Assembly (NCBI RefSeq): GCF_014650075.1 | Contig: NZ_BMUG01000003.1 | Location: 434,001-498,000 of the forward strand | Length of the DNA stretch: 64,000 nt | DNA from: Streptomyces microflavus | Lineage (GTDB): Bacteria > Actinomycetota > Actinomycetes > Streptomycetales > Streptomycetaceae | Reading direction: 5' to 3' | Shown: piece by piece, positions 29,186 through 37,806 of the stretch | Numbering within the stretch: position 1 is the first letter of the stretch | How the letters are laid out: every line of letters starts with the position of its first letter | Position numbers and translations under genes: made by a program | Notes under the pieces: generated by a model | Database searches by the model: none | Told to the model about the DNA's origin: nothing | The model's input: only the letters and a program-made list of their open reading frames with translations

Positions 29186-30364
29186 GTGAACAGAAGACCG
29201 GACATCGAGACGGCCGTCAGGGCCGCCGCTCCGCACGCGCTGCTGACAACGCTGCGCACCATGCTGGCCGACGCCTACGGTGCGCTGGCGGTGGAGCTGC
29301 ATCTGGCCGACTACGGTCTCAGAGTCCTCAAGCGCCTCGACCGGCCCGACGGCGAGGAGGAGCCGCTCTCCCTGCACAACAGCGCGGAGGGCCGGGCCTT
29401 CGGCAGCCAGGAGCCCCGCGAACAGCAGGTCAGGCACGGCGACGCGGTCGACCACTACCTCCCGGTGACCGTACGCGGCGAACGCCTCGGCATCCTCACC
29501 GTCCGGCTGCCCGCGGCGCGGTCGACCCCGGACATGGTGGGCGAGCTGACCCACGTGGCCGATCTGCTGGGCCACGAGATCCTGGTCGCCGAACGGGACA
29601 CCGACGTCTACCAGCGCGCCCGGCGCACCACCCGGCTCACCCTCGCCGCCGAGATGCAGTGGCAGCTGTTGCCCGCCCGCGCCTGCACCGCCGCCGAGTT
29701 CGCCATCGGCGCCCAGCTGGAGCCGGCGTACTCCATCCACGGGGACAACTTCGACTGGGCGGCCGACGCCGACGAGCTGACCCTCGCGGTGACCAACGGC
29801 ATGGGCGAGGGCATACAGGCCTCCCTGCTCACCAACCTCGCGGTGAACGCCCTGCGCAACGCCCGCCGGGCCGGCATCGGCATCGCCGACCAGGCCGCCC
29901 TCGCCGACCAGGCGCTGTACGACCAGCACCGCGGCGCCTCCCATGTCTCCACGCTGCTGCTCCGCTTCGAGCTGGCGACCGGCCGGGTCGGAGTCGTCGA
30001 CGCCGGGTCGCCGCAGCTGTGGATCCAGCGCGGTCGCACGGTCCGGCGCATGGAGCTGGAGGCCCAGCTCCCGCTCGGCATGTTCGAGGAGTCGCACTAC
30101 ACGGTCCAGGAGTTCCACGTGGAGCCCGGCGACCGGCTGCTGCTGCTCAGCGACGGGGTCTACGACGCGGTGTCCCCGGCCGGGGAGGCGTACGGCGAAC
30201 GGGCGATGGCCCGGGCCATCCAGTCGACGCGGCTGCTTCCGGCGGCCACCGTCCCGCGCGCGATCCTCGGTGAGCTGGCCGAGTACCGGGTCACGGAGAC
30301 CCTCGACGACGCACTGGTGGTCTGCCTGGACTGGTTCGGCCGCCAGGACGACGACGGCAGCTGA
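29186..30364 (+). CDS. SpoIIE-like PP2C protein phosphatase with GAF-like N-terminus, altered metal site
   Basis: 392 residues. Residues ~15-140 look like a GAF sensory domain; ~165-390 is a SpoIIE phosphatase that would dephosphorylate STAS antagonists. LLLSDGVYDA and the final ETLDDALVVCLDWF keep two metal aspartates. The usual GGDWYD reads IHGDNFDW, and the usual GDVxGHG reads TNGMGEG, so the Asp there is replaced by Asn. Activity may be reduced or the metal use changed. GTG at 29186. It stands alone on the plus strand with a strong terminator after it. Confidence 0.85.
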   Translation: MNRRPDIETAVRAAAPHALLTTLRTMLADAYGALAVELHLADYGLRVLKRLDRPDGEEEPLSLHNSAEGRAFGSQEPREQQVRHGDAVDHYLPVTVRGERLGILTVRLPAARSTPDMVGELTHVADLLGHEILVAERDTDVYQRARRTTRLTLAAEMQWQLLPARACTAAEFAIGAQLEPAYSIHGDNFDWAADADELTLAVTNGMGEGIQASLLTNLAVNALRNARRAGIGIADQAALADQALYDQHRGASHVSTLLLRFELATGRVGVVDAGSPQLWIQRGRTVRRMELEAQLPLGMFEESHYTVQEFHVEPGDRLLLLSDGVYDAVSPAGEAYGERAMARAIQSTRLLPAATVPRAILGELAEYRVTETLDDALVVCLDWFGRQDDDGS

Positions 30365-30402
30365 GCCAGGAACGCTGAATCAGGAACGACGAGACAGGAA
30401 CA

Positions 30403-30445
30403 CGGACGCCCCCGCAGACGCATCACGCGTCTGCGGGGGCGTCCG
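30403..30445 (+). terminator. Perfect 19-bp hairpin after the SpoIIE-like gene
   Basis: CGGACGCCCCCGCAGACGC pairs with its exact complement at 30427-30445, loop ATCAC. Bidirectional; it also ends the convergent HATPase gene. Three CAGGAAC direct repeats precede it. Confidence 0.88.
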
Positions 30446-30484
30446 CCGTTCTTCCGGGCCCTGAGGGCCTTCGGGTCCTCAGGA

Positions 30485-30940
30485 TCAGATGGAGAGCTGG
30501 AACTCCGCGCGGATCCGCTTGCCGACCGGCACCCGCTCCGCGATGAGCCGGTCGCACAGGGCCACGACGATCTCCATGCCGTGCCCGCCCAGCCGGGAGG
30601 GGTCGGGGCCGTACAGCACGGGCATCGCCGTACTGCTGTCGTACACCGTGACGCTGATGAGCTCCGCGTTCCCCTCCAGCTCCAGGAGGTAGGGCCCGTG
30701 GCTGTAGCGGTCGGCGTTGGTGACCAGCTCGCTCACGGCCAGCATCAGATCGCTGCGCGTGTGCTCACCGATCGGCGCGAGGCACTCCACCGCGAGACGG
30801 GTGAGGAAACGGTCCGCCAGGGCCCGCGCGAGCGCGATGCAGCCCGGTTCGCCGTCGAAGACCTCGGCGCAGAGCAGTACCTCGGTGGACCGCTGACCCT
30901 CACCGGGGTCCTGCGGTGGTGAGGTGACCTCTTCGTTCAT
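30485..30940 (-). CDS. RsbW/SpoIIAB-like ATP-binding switch kinase
   Basis: 151 residues. A stand-alone HATPase_c domain with N-box AVSELVTNADRYSHG and G-box LGGHGMEIVVALCDR. Streptomyces has many such proteins; some are anti-sigma factors that phosphorylate STAS antagonists. ATG at 30938-30940 follows GGAG by 3 bases. Its place between STAS, SpoIIE and sigma factor genes supports a role in partner switching, but which sigma factor it holds is not shown. Confidence 0.88.
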   Translation of the reverse strand: MNEEVTSPPQDPGEGQRSTEVLLCAEVFDGEPGCIALARALADRFLTRLAVECLAPIGEHTRSDLMLAVSELVTNADRYSHGPYLLELEGNAELISVTVYDSSTAMPVLYGPDPSRLGGHGMEIVVALCDRLIAERVPVGKRIRAEFQLSI

Positions 30941-31036
30941 GTGCTCCAGCCAGGCGCCGCAGTGAGGTCGGAGACCCTATTCCGCCATTCGTCTACCCGC
31001 GTCGAAGGGTCCCACTCCAGGCAGTCCGGAACGATC

Positions 31037-31480
31037 CTACGCACGACCGGGCAGCCGCACCACGGTCACGAAGAATTCGTCGATCTGGCGTACCGCCGCG
31101 ATGAACTGGTCCAGGTCCACCGGCTTGGTCACGTACGCGTTGGCGTGCAGCTTGTAGCTGCGCAGGATGTCCTCCTCGGCCGAGGAGGTGGTGAGGACGA
31201 CCACCGGGATGAGCGCCAGCTCGGGGTCGCTCTTGATCTGCTCCAGGACCTGCCGGCCGTCGTACTTGGGCAGGTTCAGGTCCAGGAGCACCAGGTCGGG
31301 GCGGGGTGCCTCGGTGTGCTCGCCGCGCCGGTAGAGGAAGTCCAGCGCCTCCTGGCCGTCGCGCACGACGTGCAGGGTGTTGCGGATCTTGTTGTCCTCG
31401 AACGCCTCACGGGTCATCAGCTCGTCGCCGGGATCGTCCTCGACCAGGAGGACTTCGATGGGCTGTACGGGGCTGTTCAC
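31037..31480 (-). CDS. CheY-like single-domain response regulator
   Basis: 147 residues of receiver domain only. Acidic pocket EDD at about 14-16, phosphoacceptor Asp in LLDLNLPKYDG, Thr in VVLTTSS and Lys in VTKPVD. The PKYDGRQVLEQIK segment resembles Rcp1-type regulators paired with phytochrome-like kinases. No output domain, so it acts by protein contact. GTG at 31478-31480 overlaps the kinase stop as GTGA, indicating coupled translation. Confidence 0.93.
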   Translation of the reverse strand: MNSPVQPIEVLLVEDDPGDELMTREAFEDNKIRNTLHVVRDGQEALDFLYRRGEHTEAPRPDLVLLDLNLPKYDGRQVLEQIKSDPELALIPVVVLTTSSAEEDILRSYKLHANAYVTKPVDLDQFIAAVRQIDEFFVTVVRLPGRA

Positions 31481-33108
31481 GAAGGGTCTCCCGGCTGGCT
31501 GATGGACGGAGCGGGAGCGAGGAGCTCCGCGGTGGTGTGCTGGGGCGCGTCGGGCGCGACAGGCAGGGTGAAGTGTATGCGGGTGCCCTCACCCGCTCCG
31601 GCGTCCAGCCAGATCCGGCCACCGTGGAACTCGATGATCTTCCGGCAGAGCGCGAGGCCGATGCCCGTTCCCTCGTACTCGTCACGCGCGTGGAGCCGCT
31701 GGAAGATCACGAACACCTTGTCCGCGAACTCGGGCGCGATCCCGATCCCGTTGTCCGAGACGGTCAGGTGCCAGTCCCCGTCCTCGCGCAGGCAGTCGAC
31801 GGTGATCCGGCACTCCACGTCCTCCCGGCGGAACTTGACCGCGTTGCCGATGAGGTTCTGCCAGACCATCGTGAGCGCCGTGGAGTCGCCGACCAGCTCG
31901 GGCAGCGTCTCCGGCCGTTCCACCACCGCCCCGGACTCCTCGACCGCCAGCGTCAGGTTGCCGAGCGCACGGTCCAGCGCCTTGCCCAGATCGACCGGTT
32001 TCCAGCTGTCGTGGACCCGGCCCACCCGGGAGAAGGTCAGCAGGTCGTTGATGAGGACCTGCATGCGCTTGGCGCCGTCCACCGCGAAGGCGATGTACTG
32101 CTTGCCCCGGTCGTCCAGCTCCTGGCCGTACCGCTTCTCCAGGAGCTGGCAGAAGGACGCGACCTTGCGCAGCGGCTCCTGGAGGTCGTGCGAGGCGACG
32201 TACGCGAACTGCTCCAGCTCGGAGTTGGAGCGCCGCAGCTCCTCCGTCTGCTCCGCGAGCAGCGTCTCGCGGCTCTGCGCCCCGTCCAGTTCGTCGACCA
32301 GCCGCCGCCGCATATCCTCGACCGCCCCGGCCACGGCCTGGACGTCGGAGGGCCCCTTGATCTCGATCCGCTGCCCGAAGGCTCCCGACTGCACCCGCTC
32401 GGAGGCGGCGCGCAACCGGTTCAGCGGGACGCCCACCACCCGGTGCAGCAGCACACTGAGCGCCACCACGGTCAGGACGAAGACGGCGACGAGCGCGAAC
32501 AGCACCTGGTCGCGGGTGGTGCGCGCTTCGTTCAGGTCGGCCCGCGCGGCGTCGCGGGCTTCGTCGAGATGGCTCTGTTGGGCGGTGTAGGCACGCCGCA
32601 GCGCGTCGAAATCCGCCTTGCTGCTCTGCAGCTGCGCCGACGCGCCGGACTCCTTCGGCCCTTGTTCGCGGACCAGCTTCATCAGCGGCACGGCTTTGCT
32701 CTCGCGCCACTGCCGCGCAGCGGCCTCGATGGCGTCGAGATCCCTGGCGAACTGCTCCTGCCCGCCGACCAGCTGCCGGGCGCGGGCCAGCCGCTCCCGC
32801 TCGGCGGCCTTGCCCGCCTCGTACGGTTCGAGGAACGAGTCGTCGCCCGTCAGCGCGAAACCGCGTACCCCGGTCTCCTGGTCCAGCAGGGCGTTCTGCA
32901 GCTGGAAGGAGACCGACCGCGCGGGCTGTATTCGGTCGACCAGATCGTTGGTTTGGTCGGACATCCGGGCCAGCACGAGCCCGCCGACCACCAGGCAGGC
33001 GCAGACGACCACGATGAATCCGCCGAGGATCAGGTGCACCCAGTTCTGCACCGAGAGCCGTGCGGCCGTGCCGGTGCGTACCGGAGCGGCCTTGTCGTGC
33101 GTACTCAT
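31477..33108 (-). CDS. CHASE3-HAMP sensor histidine kinase
   Basis: 543 residues. Transmembrane helix at about 25-48, an extracytoplasmic CHASE3-like domain (SFQLQNALLDQETGVRGFALTGDDSFLEPY), a second helix at about 200-222, HAMP to about 275, a coiled coil and HisKA with ASHDLQEPLRKV, then HATPase with NLIGNAVKFRR, DNGIGIAPEF and EGTGIGLALCRKI. Ligand unknown. ATG at 33106-33108 overlaps the upstream phosphatase stop (ATGA), and its own stop overlaps the next gene, so the three genes form a coupled operon. Confidence 0.93.
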   Translation of the reverse strand: MSTHDKAAPVRTGTAARLSVQNWVHLILGGFIVVVCACLVVGGLVLARMSDQTNDLVDRIQPARSVSFQLQNALLDQETGVRGFALTGDDSFLEPYEAGKAAERERLARARQLVGGQEQFARDLDAIEAAARQWRESKAVPLMKLVREQGPKESGASAQLQSSKADFDALRRAYTAQQSHLDEARDAARADLNEARTTRDQVLFALVAVFVLTVVALSVLLHRVVGVPLNRLRAASERVQSGAFGQRIEIKGPSDVQAVAGAVEDMRRRLVDELDGAQSRETLLAEQTEELRRSNSELEQFAYVASHDLQEPLRKVASFCQLLEKRYGQELDDRGKQYIAFAVDGAKRMQVLINDLLTFSRVGRVHDSWKPVDLGKALDRALGNLTLAVEESGAVVERPETLPELVGDSTALTMVWQNLIGNAVKFRREDVECRITVDCLREDGDWHLTVSDNGIGIAPEFADKVFVIFQRLHARDEYEGTGIGLALCRKIIEFHGGRIWLDAGAGEGTRIHFTLPVAPDAPQHTTAELLAPAPSISQPGDPS

Positions 33109-34358
33109 GAAAGTTCCGATCCCCAGCCCAGATGCAGTACGGCCACATCGTCCGCAAGTCCGCCGTAGGGGGCGGCCCCCTCGGTGGCTCCGGCCACCAG
33201 CGCGTCGATGAACCGGCGGCCCGGCAGATTCCCGTGGGCCTGCGCCATGGCCAGCAGCCCTTCCTCGCCGAGGCGGCTGTCCGGGCCGGTGCGCCCTTCG
33301 AACAGTCCGTCGGTGAAGAGCACCAGGCCGTCACCGGGCGCCAGGGGCAGGTCGACCGTCGGCCACCGGCCCATTCCGGGCAGCAGCCCGAGCGCCATGC
33401 CGCCCGCCGGCTCCACCCAGCGGACCTCCTCGCCCCGGCGCAGCAGCAGACCGGGGTGCCCAGCCCGCACGATCTGCGCACTGCGCCCGTCGGACGCGAA
33501 GGTCAGGGAGGTCATCGTGGCGAAGACGTGGGAGTCCGACCGCTCGGCGACCAGGATCTTCTCCAGCAGCTCGATCTGCTCCAGGTGGGAGGTCCCGCAC
33601 AGGACGGCGGTACGCCAGGCCACCCGGAGGCAGACTCCCAGTGCGGCCTCCGCCGCACTGTGCCCCGAGACATCGCCGATCACCGCGTGGACGGCGCCGT
33701 CGGCGGTCTGCACGACGTCGTAGAAGTCACCGCTCAGCAGCCCGTGGACGCGCCCCGGCTCGTACCGGGCGCGCGCCTGGAACCGGTCGTCGCGCAGCAG
33801 CGGGACGGGCAGCAGGCCGCGCTCCAGCCGGGCGTTCTCCTGCGCGATCAGCTGATTGGACCGCAGTGCCGCCGCCGCCCGCTCGACCTCCTTGCGCTGG
33901 AGGGCGTAGCGGATCGCCCGAGAGAGCATCTCGGGGTCCAGTCTCCCCTTGACCAGGTAGTCCTGGGCGCCTCCGGCGACCGCGCGCAGTCCCGTGCCCG
34001 ACTCGTCGAGACCGGTGAGGACGACGATCGCGGCGTCGCTGTCGGACTCCAGGATCTGGCGTACGGCGTCCAGGCCGTTGACGTCCGGGAGGTGCAGGTC
34101 CAGGAGCACACAGACGGGGGTGGCACAGGTGCGCAGGAAAGCGCGGGCCTCGGCGAGCGACTTGCGCCAGGTGAGGGCGGAGTCCAGCTCGCTGTCGGTG
34201 AGCATCTCTTCGACCAGCAGCGCGTCACCCGCGTCGTCCTCCACCAGGAGGATGGTCGCGTCGACGTTCCACAGGAGGGTGCTGGGGGAGGGGTCGCCGG
34301 TGATCTCCTGCTGAGCGGGGATGCCGACGGTGCCCACAGGTTTGAGGGACATGCCCAT
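33105..34358 (-). CDS. Receiver domain-SpoIIE phosphatase
   Basis: About 417 residues. N-terminal receiver domain (ILLVEDDAGDALLVEEML, phosphoacceptor in LLDLHLPDVNG, Lys in DYLVKGRLDPE), a helical linker, and a canonical SpoIIE PP2C domain with LSGDFYDVVQ, IGDVSGHSAAEA, LFTDGLFEG and LADDVAVLHL. Phosphorylation by the coupled CHASE3 kinase could control dephosphorylation of a STAS antagonist, as in RsbP/RssB-type systems. The start is uncertain: ATG at 34358 or 34352; a longer frame begins inside the sigma-gene terminator and is rejected. Confidence 0.87.
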   Translation of the reverse strand: MGMSLKPVGTVGIPAQQEITGDPSPSTLLWNVDATILLVEDDAGDALLVEEMLTDSELDSALTWRKSLAEARAFLRTCATPVCVLLDLHLPDVNGLDAVRQILESDSDAAIVVLTGLDESGTGLRAVAGGAQDYLVKGRLDPEMLSRAIRYALQRKEVERAAAALRSNQLIAQENARLERGLLPVPLLRDDRFQARARYEPGRVHGLLSGDFYDVVQTADGAVHAVIGDVSGHSAAEAALGVCLRVAWRTAVLCGTSHLEQIELLEKILVAERSDSHVFATMTSLTFASDGRSAQIVRAGHPGLLLRRGEEVRWVEPAGGMALGLLPGMGRWPTVDLPLAPGDGLVLFTDGLFEGRTGPDSRLGEEGLLAMAQAHGNLPGRRFIDALVAGATEGAAPYGGLADDVAVLHLGWGSELS

Positions 34359-34482
34359 GGGTGACTCGGCCAACCCCTCCACCCCCTCGCACGAACGGTG
34401 CCAGCCCATCCGGCCGATCGTCGGGAAGCATATGTGATCGGCGGCCTCGGCAGATGCCGCAGGCCGCCGCTCTGACAGGAAG

Positions 34483-34512
34483 CGGTCGGGCACCCGGAAG
34501 GGTGCCCGACCG
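34483..34512 (-). terminator. Sigma factor gene terminator
   Basis: Perfect 13-bp stem CGGTCGGGCACCC/GGGTGCCCGACCG with a GGAA tetraloop, 63 bases after the sigma stop. It separates the sigma gene from the phosphatase-kinase operon. Confidence 0.8.
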
Positions 34513-34574
34513 GACGAACGGCGGGTGCCGGGGAAGCCCCCGGCCTGTTCAGGGAGTGAAGGGAGTGAGGGGGC

Positions 34575-35471
34575 TCACGCCTCGACGCTCATTCCCTTGC
34601 GGAGCTGCTTGACGATCCGGGTCAGCAGCCGGGACACATGCATCTGGGAGACGCCCAGCTCCGCGCCGATCTGCGCCTGGGTCATCTCCGCCCCGAAGCG
34701 CATCTGGACGATCCGGCGCTCCCGGTCGTCGAGCTGCTCCAGCAGCGGTGCCAGGGTGTGCAGGTTCTCGACGCTCTCCATGCCCGGGTCGCTCTCGCCG
34801 AGCACATCGGCGTACGCGCGCTGCTCCTGGCCGGAGTCGCTGTCCGCCGAAGGGGTGTCGAGCGAGCCCGCGGAGTAGCCGTTGGCGGCCACGAGCCCCT
34901 CGATGATCTCTTCCTCGGGCAGGTCCAGGTGGGCGGCGAGCTCCTTGACCGTGGGGTCGCGGTCCAGCTCGGCGGAGAGCTGCTCCTTCGCCTTGGCGAG
35001 GTCGACCCGCAGCTCCTGGAGGCGGCGCGGCACGTGCACGGACCAGGTGGTGTCGCGGAAGAAGCGCTTGATCTCGCCCACGATGTAGGGGACGGCGAAG
35101 GTGGCGAACTCGACCTCGCGGGAGAGGTCGAAGCGGTCGATCGCCTTGATCAGCCCGATCGTGCCGACCTGGATGATGTCCTCGGTGTCGTCGCCGCCGC
35201 GGTTGCGGAACCGGGACGCGGCGAAGCGGACCAGCGACAGGTTCATCTCGATCAGGGTGTTGCGGGCGTACTGGTACTCGTGGGTGCCCTCCTCCAGAAC
35301 CTGGAGGCGGTCGAAGAAGACCTTGGACAGGGCCCGCGCGTCCTTGGGGGCGACCTTGCCGGCGTCCTCGACCCAGGGCAGCTCCTCGGCGCCGACGTCG
35401 GTCCGCGTGCCTACCAGGTCGTCGCTCAGCGGCGCCGTCGCTCCGGTGGCTCGCACTGACATCGCCGTCAT
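34575..35471 (-). CDS. SigB/SigF-family alternative sigma factor
   Basis: 298 residues. Region 2 (NLSLVRFAASRFRNRGGDDTEDIIQVGTIGLIKAIDRFD and FATFAVPYIVGEIKRFFRD), region 3 (RDPTVKELAAHLDLPEEEIIEGL) and region 4 (DRERRIVQMRFGAEMTQAQIGAELGVSQMHVSRLL) are complete. The family in Streptomyces (SigB, F, G, H and others) governs stress response and sporulation and is held by HATPase anti-sigma factors. ATG at 35469-35471 follows GGGAGGG. A ~35-residue N-terminal extension precedes the KDARALSKVFFDRLQ helix. Which paralogue it is cannot be told. Confidence 0.94.
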   Translation of the reverse strand: MTAMSVRATGATAPLSDDLVGTRTDVGAEELPWVEDAGKVAPKDARALSKVFFDRLQVLEEGTHEYQYARNTLIEMNLSLVRFAASRFRNRGGDDTEDIIQVGTIGLIKAIDRFDLSREVEFATFAVPYIVGEIKRFFRDTTWSVHVPRRLQELRVDLAKAKEQLSAELDRDPTVKELAAHLDLPEEEIIEGLVAANGYSAGSLDTPSADSDSGQEQRAYADVLGESDPGMESVENLHTLAPLLEQLDDRERRIVQMRFGAEMTQAQIGAELGVSQMHVSRLLTRIVKQLRKGMSVEA

Positions 35472-35556
35472 GGTGTCACCCTCCCTGTCACCCAATGTGT
35501 CGGACGGTCGCCTTCCCGGTCGTCGCGAAGTCATGTCCGCATTTCCGGAAAAGTTT

Positions 35557-35633
35557 TCCCGACCCGGTTTCCGACCCGGTTCCTGCCCCGGATCCGCCCC
35601 GATTCCGGCCCGGTTCTCGCCCCGGTTTCCGGC
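35557..35633. repeat. Six or so imperfect 11-13-bp tandem repeats upstream of the sigma gene
   Basis: Units of the form CCGACCCGGTTTC / GCCCCGGATCC / GGCCCGGTTCTC follow one another in the 261-bp gap between the divergent sigma and SDR genes. On the minus strand they read GAAACCGGG(T/G)CGG. They may be a regulator-binding array or simple expansion. Confidence 0.65.
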
Positions 35634-35732
35634 TCGAACGGAACAGCCTCGCGCGCATGGCAAACTTGGGCGGGGTGTTTCGGCCTGCGGTGATCCCTGA
35701 CCCGCGGGGATGAAGATGACAGAGGAACGGCA

Positions 35733-37217
35733 ATGACGGTGACAGAGGACAGCCCGGAGCTCGCTCCCGGAATCGACGAGTTCGGTCCCGGTATCGATCC
35801 GGAGCGACTGGCCGTCTGCCTGAGCGTGCTGGACGAGCTCGACGACATCGAGGTCGACCACCCGGACGCCATCGCCGTCCGCCGGGCCACCGCCGGGGTC
35901 TACCGCACCGTGAAGCAGCGCCGCCGCCAGGAGCGCAGGGCCGCGAAGACCGCCCACGACCGGGCCGTCACCGAGGCGACCGCGACAGGCTCGGCCGAGC
36001 GCATCGACGACGAGACGCAGGGCGTCCTGCCCTCCTCGTCCGCCGCGGCCGAGATCGCGGGGATACTCCAGCGCCCGCGCTCCTGCTACATCTGCAAGAC
36101 CCGGTACGTCGAGGTGGACGCGTTCTACCACCAGCTCTGCCAGCCCTGCGCCAAGGAGAACCGCTCCCGCCGCGACGCCCGCACCGACCTCACCGGGCGC
36201 CGGGCGCTGCTCACCGGCGGCCGGGCGAAGATCGGCATGTACATCGCGCTGCGGCTGCTGCGCGACGGGGCGCACACCACCATCACCACCCGCTTCCCCA
36301 ACGACGCGATCCGTCGCTTCAAGGCGATGGAGGACAGCGACGAGTGGATCCACCGGCTGAAGATCGTCGGCATCGACCTCCGCGACCCGGCCCAGGTCGT
36401 CGCGCTGGCCGACTCCGTCGCCGCCGAGGGCCCGCTCGACATCCTGATCAACAACGCGGCCCAGACCGTACGCCGTTCCCCGGGCGCCTACAGCGAGCTC
36501 GTCAACGCCGAGTCCGCTCCGCTGCCCGCGGGTGTGCTGCCCGCCGCCGAGGTCATCGGCACCTTCGGCAGCGGCACGGTCGACCGGGTGGCGGCCCTCC
36601 CCGCGGCCCGCAAGGAGGGCCTCAGCGCCCAGGAGGTGACCGACCTCGCCCTGGTCACCGGCTCGGCCTCCCCGGCCCGGATCGCCGCGGGCACCGCGAT
36701 CGACGCGGGCGGGCTCGTCCCCGATCTGCACGACACCAACAGCTGGGTCCAGACGGTCGAGGACGTCGAGCCGATCGAGCTCCTCGAAGTGCAGCTCTGC
36801 AACTCCACCGCGCCCTTCATTCTGATCAGCCGGCTGCGCCCGGCGATGGCCAGGGCCGCCGCCAAGCACGCGTACGTCGTCAACGTCTCCGCGATGGAGG
36901 GCGTCTTCAGCCGGGGCTACAAGGGCGCGGGCCACCCGCACACCAACATGGCCAAGGCCGCGCTCAACATGCTGACGCGCACCAGCGCCCAGGAGATGTT
37001 CGAGAAGGACGGCATCCTGATGACGGCCGTGGACACCGGCTGGATCACGGACGAGCGGCCGCACCCGGACAAGATGCGGCTGGCCGAGGAGGGCTTCCAC
37101 GCCCCCCTGGACCTCGTCGACGGCGCCGCCCGGGTCTACGACCCGATCGTGCGCGGCGAGGAGGGCGAGGCGCTCTACGGCTGCTTCCTCAAGGACTACG
37201 CCCCCGCCAACTGGTGA
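35733..37217 (+). CDS. Short-chain dehydrogenase-like protein with N-terminal zinc ribbon and altered active site
   Basis: 494 residues, about twice the size of a classical SDR. Residues ~1-110 are acidic/charged; a four-cysteine ribbon CYICKTRY...CQPCAKE follows (about 113-141); the SDR domain starts at LTGRRALLTGGRAKIGMYIALRLL. The glycine motif TGxxxGxG reads TGGRAKIG. NNAAQ and NVSAMEG (catalytic Ser) are kept, but the YxxxK position reads TNMAK, so the catalytic Tyr is missing. A ~90-residue insert follows NNAAQTVRR. It may bind NAD(P) without classical dehydrogenase activity. ATG at 35733 follows GAGGAA. Confidence 0.85.
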   Translation: MTVTEDSPELAPGIDEFGPGIDPERLAVCLSVLDELDDIEVDHPDAIAVRRATAGVYRTVKQRRRQERRAAKTAHDRAVTEATATGSAERIDDETQGVLPSSSAAAEIAGILQRPRSCYICKTRYVEVDAFYHQLCQPCAKENRSRRDARTDLTGRRALLTGGRAKIGMYIALRLLRDGAHTTITTRFPNDAIRRFKAMEDSDEWIHRLKIVGIDLRDPAQVVALADSVAAEGPLDILINNAAQTVRRSPGAYSELVNAESAPLPAGVLPAAEVIGTFGSGTVDRVAALPAARKEGLSAQEVTDLALVTGSASPARIAAGTAIDAGGLVPDLHDTNSWVQTVEDVEPIELLEVQLCNSTAPFILISRLRPAMARAAAKHAYVVNVSAMEGVFSRGYKGAGHPHTNMAKAALNMLTRTSAQEMFEKDGILMTAVDTGWITDERPHPDKMRLAEEGFHAPLDLVDGAARVYDPIVRGEEGEALYGCFLKDYAPANW

Positions 37218-37283
37218 CCGGCCGCCCGGCGGCGTAACCCGCCCGGCCCAACCGGAACCGCACCCTCCGTGCGGCGGCCGCAG

Positions 37284-37313
37284 ACCCGGCTCAGGATGGA
37301 TCCTGAGCCGGGT
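37284..37313 (+). terminator. SDR gene terminator
   Basis: ACCCGGCTCAGGA pairs with TCCTGAGCCGGGT around TGGA and is followed by TTTT, a textbook terminator. The rest of the 380-bp gap up to 37597 should hold the promoter of the small gene at 37598; no other gene is seen in it. Confidence 0.9.
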
Positions 37314-37597
37314 TTTCGCTGTCCGAAGTGGCCGAAAGTGACCCACTGCACACGTTCTATCGAGCGCAGAGCCGCTCATTTGGTTACTCTGAGGCCAACG
37401 GACGCCATCGAGGAGCCCACGAAGGTTCCCCGACCGTCCCGGGACAGGTCTGCAACCCGACCGCCGTCCCGCCCCGACACGGCGCCACCGCGACCGACAT
37501 GTTCCAAGCCCCTGCCCCACCGCGGGGCGGTCGGCCTCCGGCGTCGCAGCCGGAGCGTCGGCTACGCCCCGGGTGACGCGACACAGAGGAGTGCGCG

Positions 37598-37774
37598 GTG
37601 ACGACACCAGAACTGACGATGCGCGAGAAGCGACCCGCCGAACGGTACGGGGAGCGGACCGCACGGCCCGAGAAGCTCCGGAACATCGAGGTGTGGGCCA
37701 GGTCCGCACCGATCCGGCTGGCCGGTTACGAGGACGACCTCGCCGAGCCGCACATCCTGCCCGGCATCGACTGA
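37598..37774 (+). CDS. Unrecognised 58-residue protein
   Basis: GTG at 37598 has a clear GAGGAG 6 bases upstream and starts an open frame MTTPELTMREKRPAERYGER ending in LAGYEDDLAEPHILPGID. The N-terminal two thirds are basic and the last 17 residues are acidic and end in a small hydrophobic motif. No signal peptide, membrane helix or cysteines. Third-position GC bias fits a real gene. It has its own terminator-bounded region, convergent with the lipase-maturation-factor gene. A RiPP-like precursor is conceivable from the size and leader/core look, but no maturation gene is adjacent. Confidence 0.65.
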   Translation: MTTPELTMREKRPAERYGERTARPEKLRNIEVWARSAPIRLAGYEDDLAEPHILPGID

Positions 37775-37806
37775 CCGCTTCGAGCAGGCCTCTTCGGCAG
37801 GCCGCT

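Noticed and set aside
34359..34493. Upstream extension of the receiver-SpoIIE gene
   Set aside because: The first ATG lies inside the sigma-gene terminator stem and the added residues are not receiver-like.
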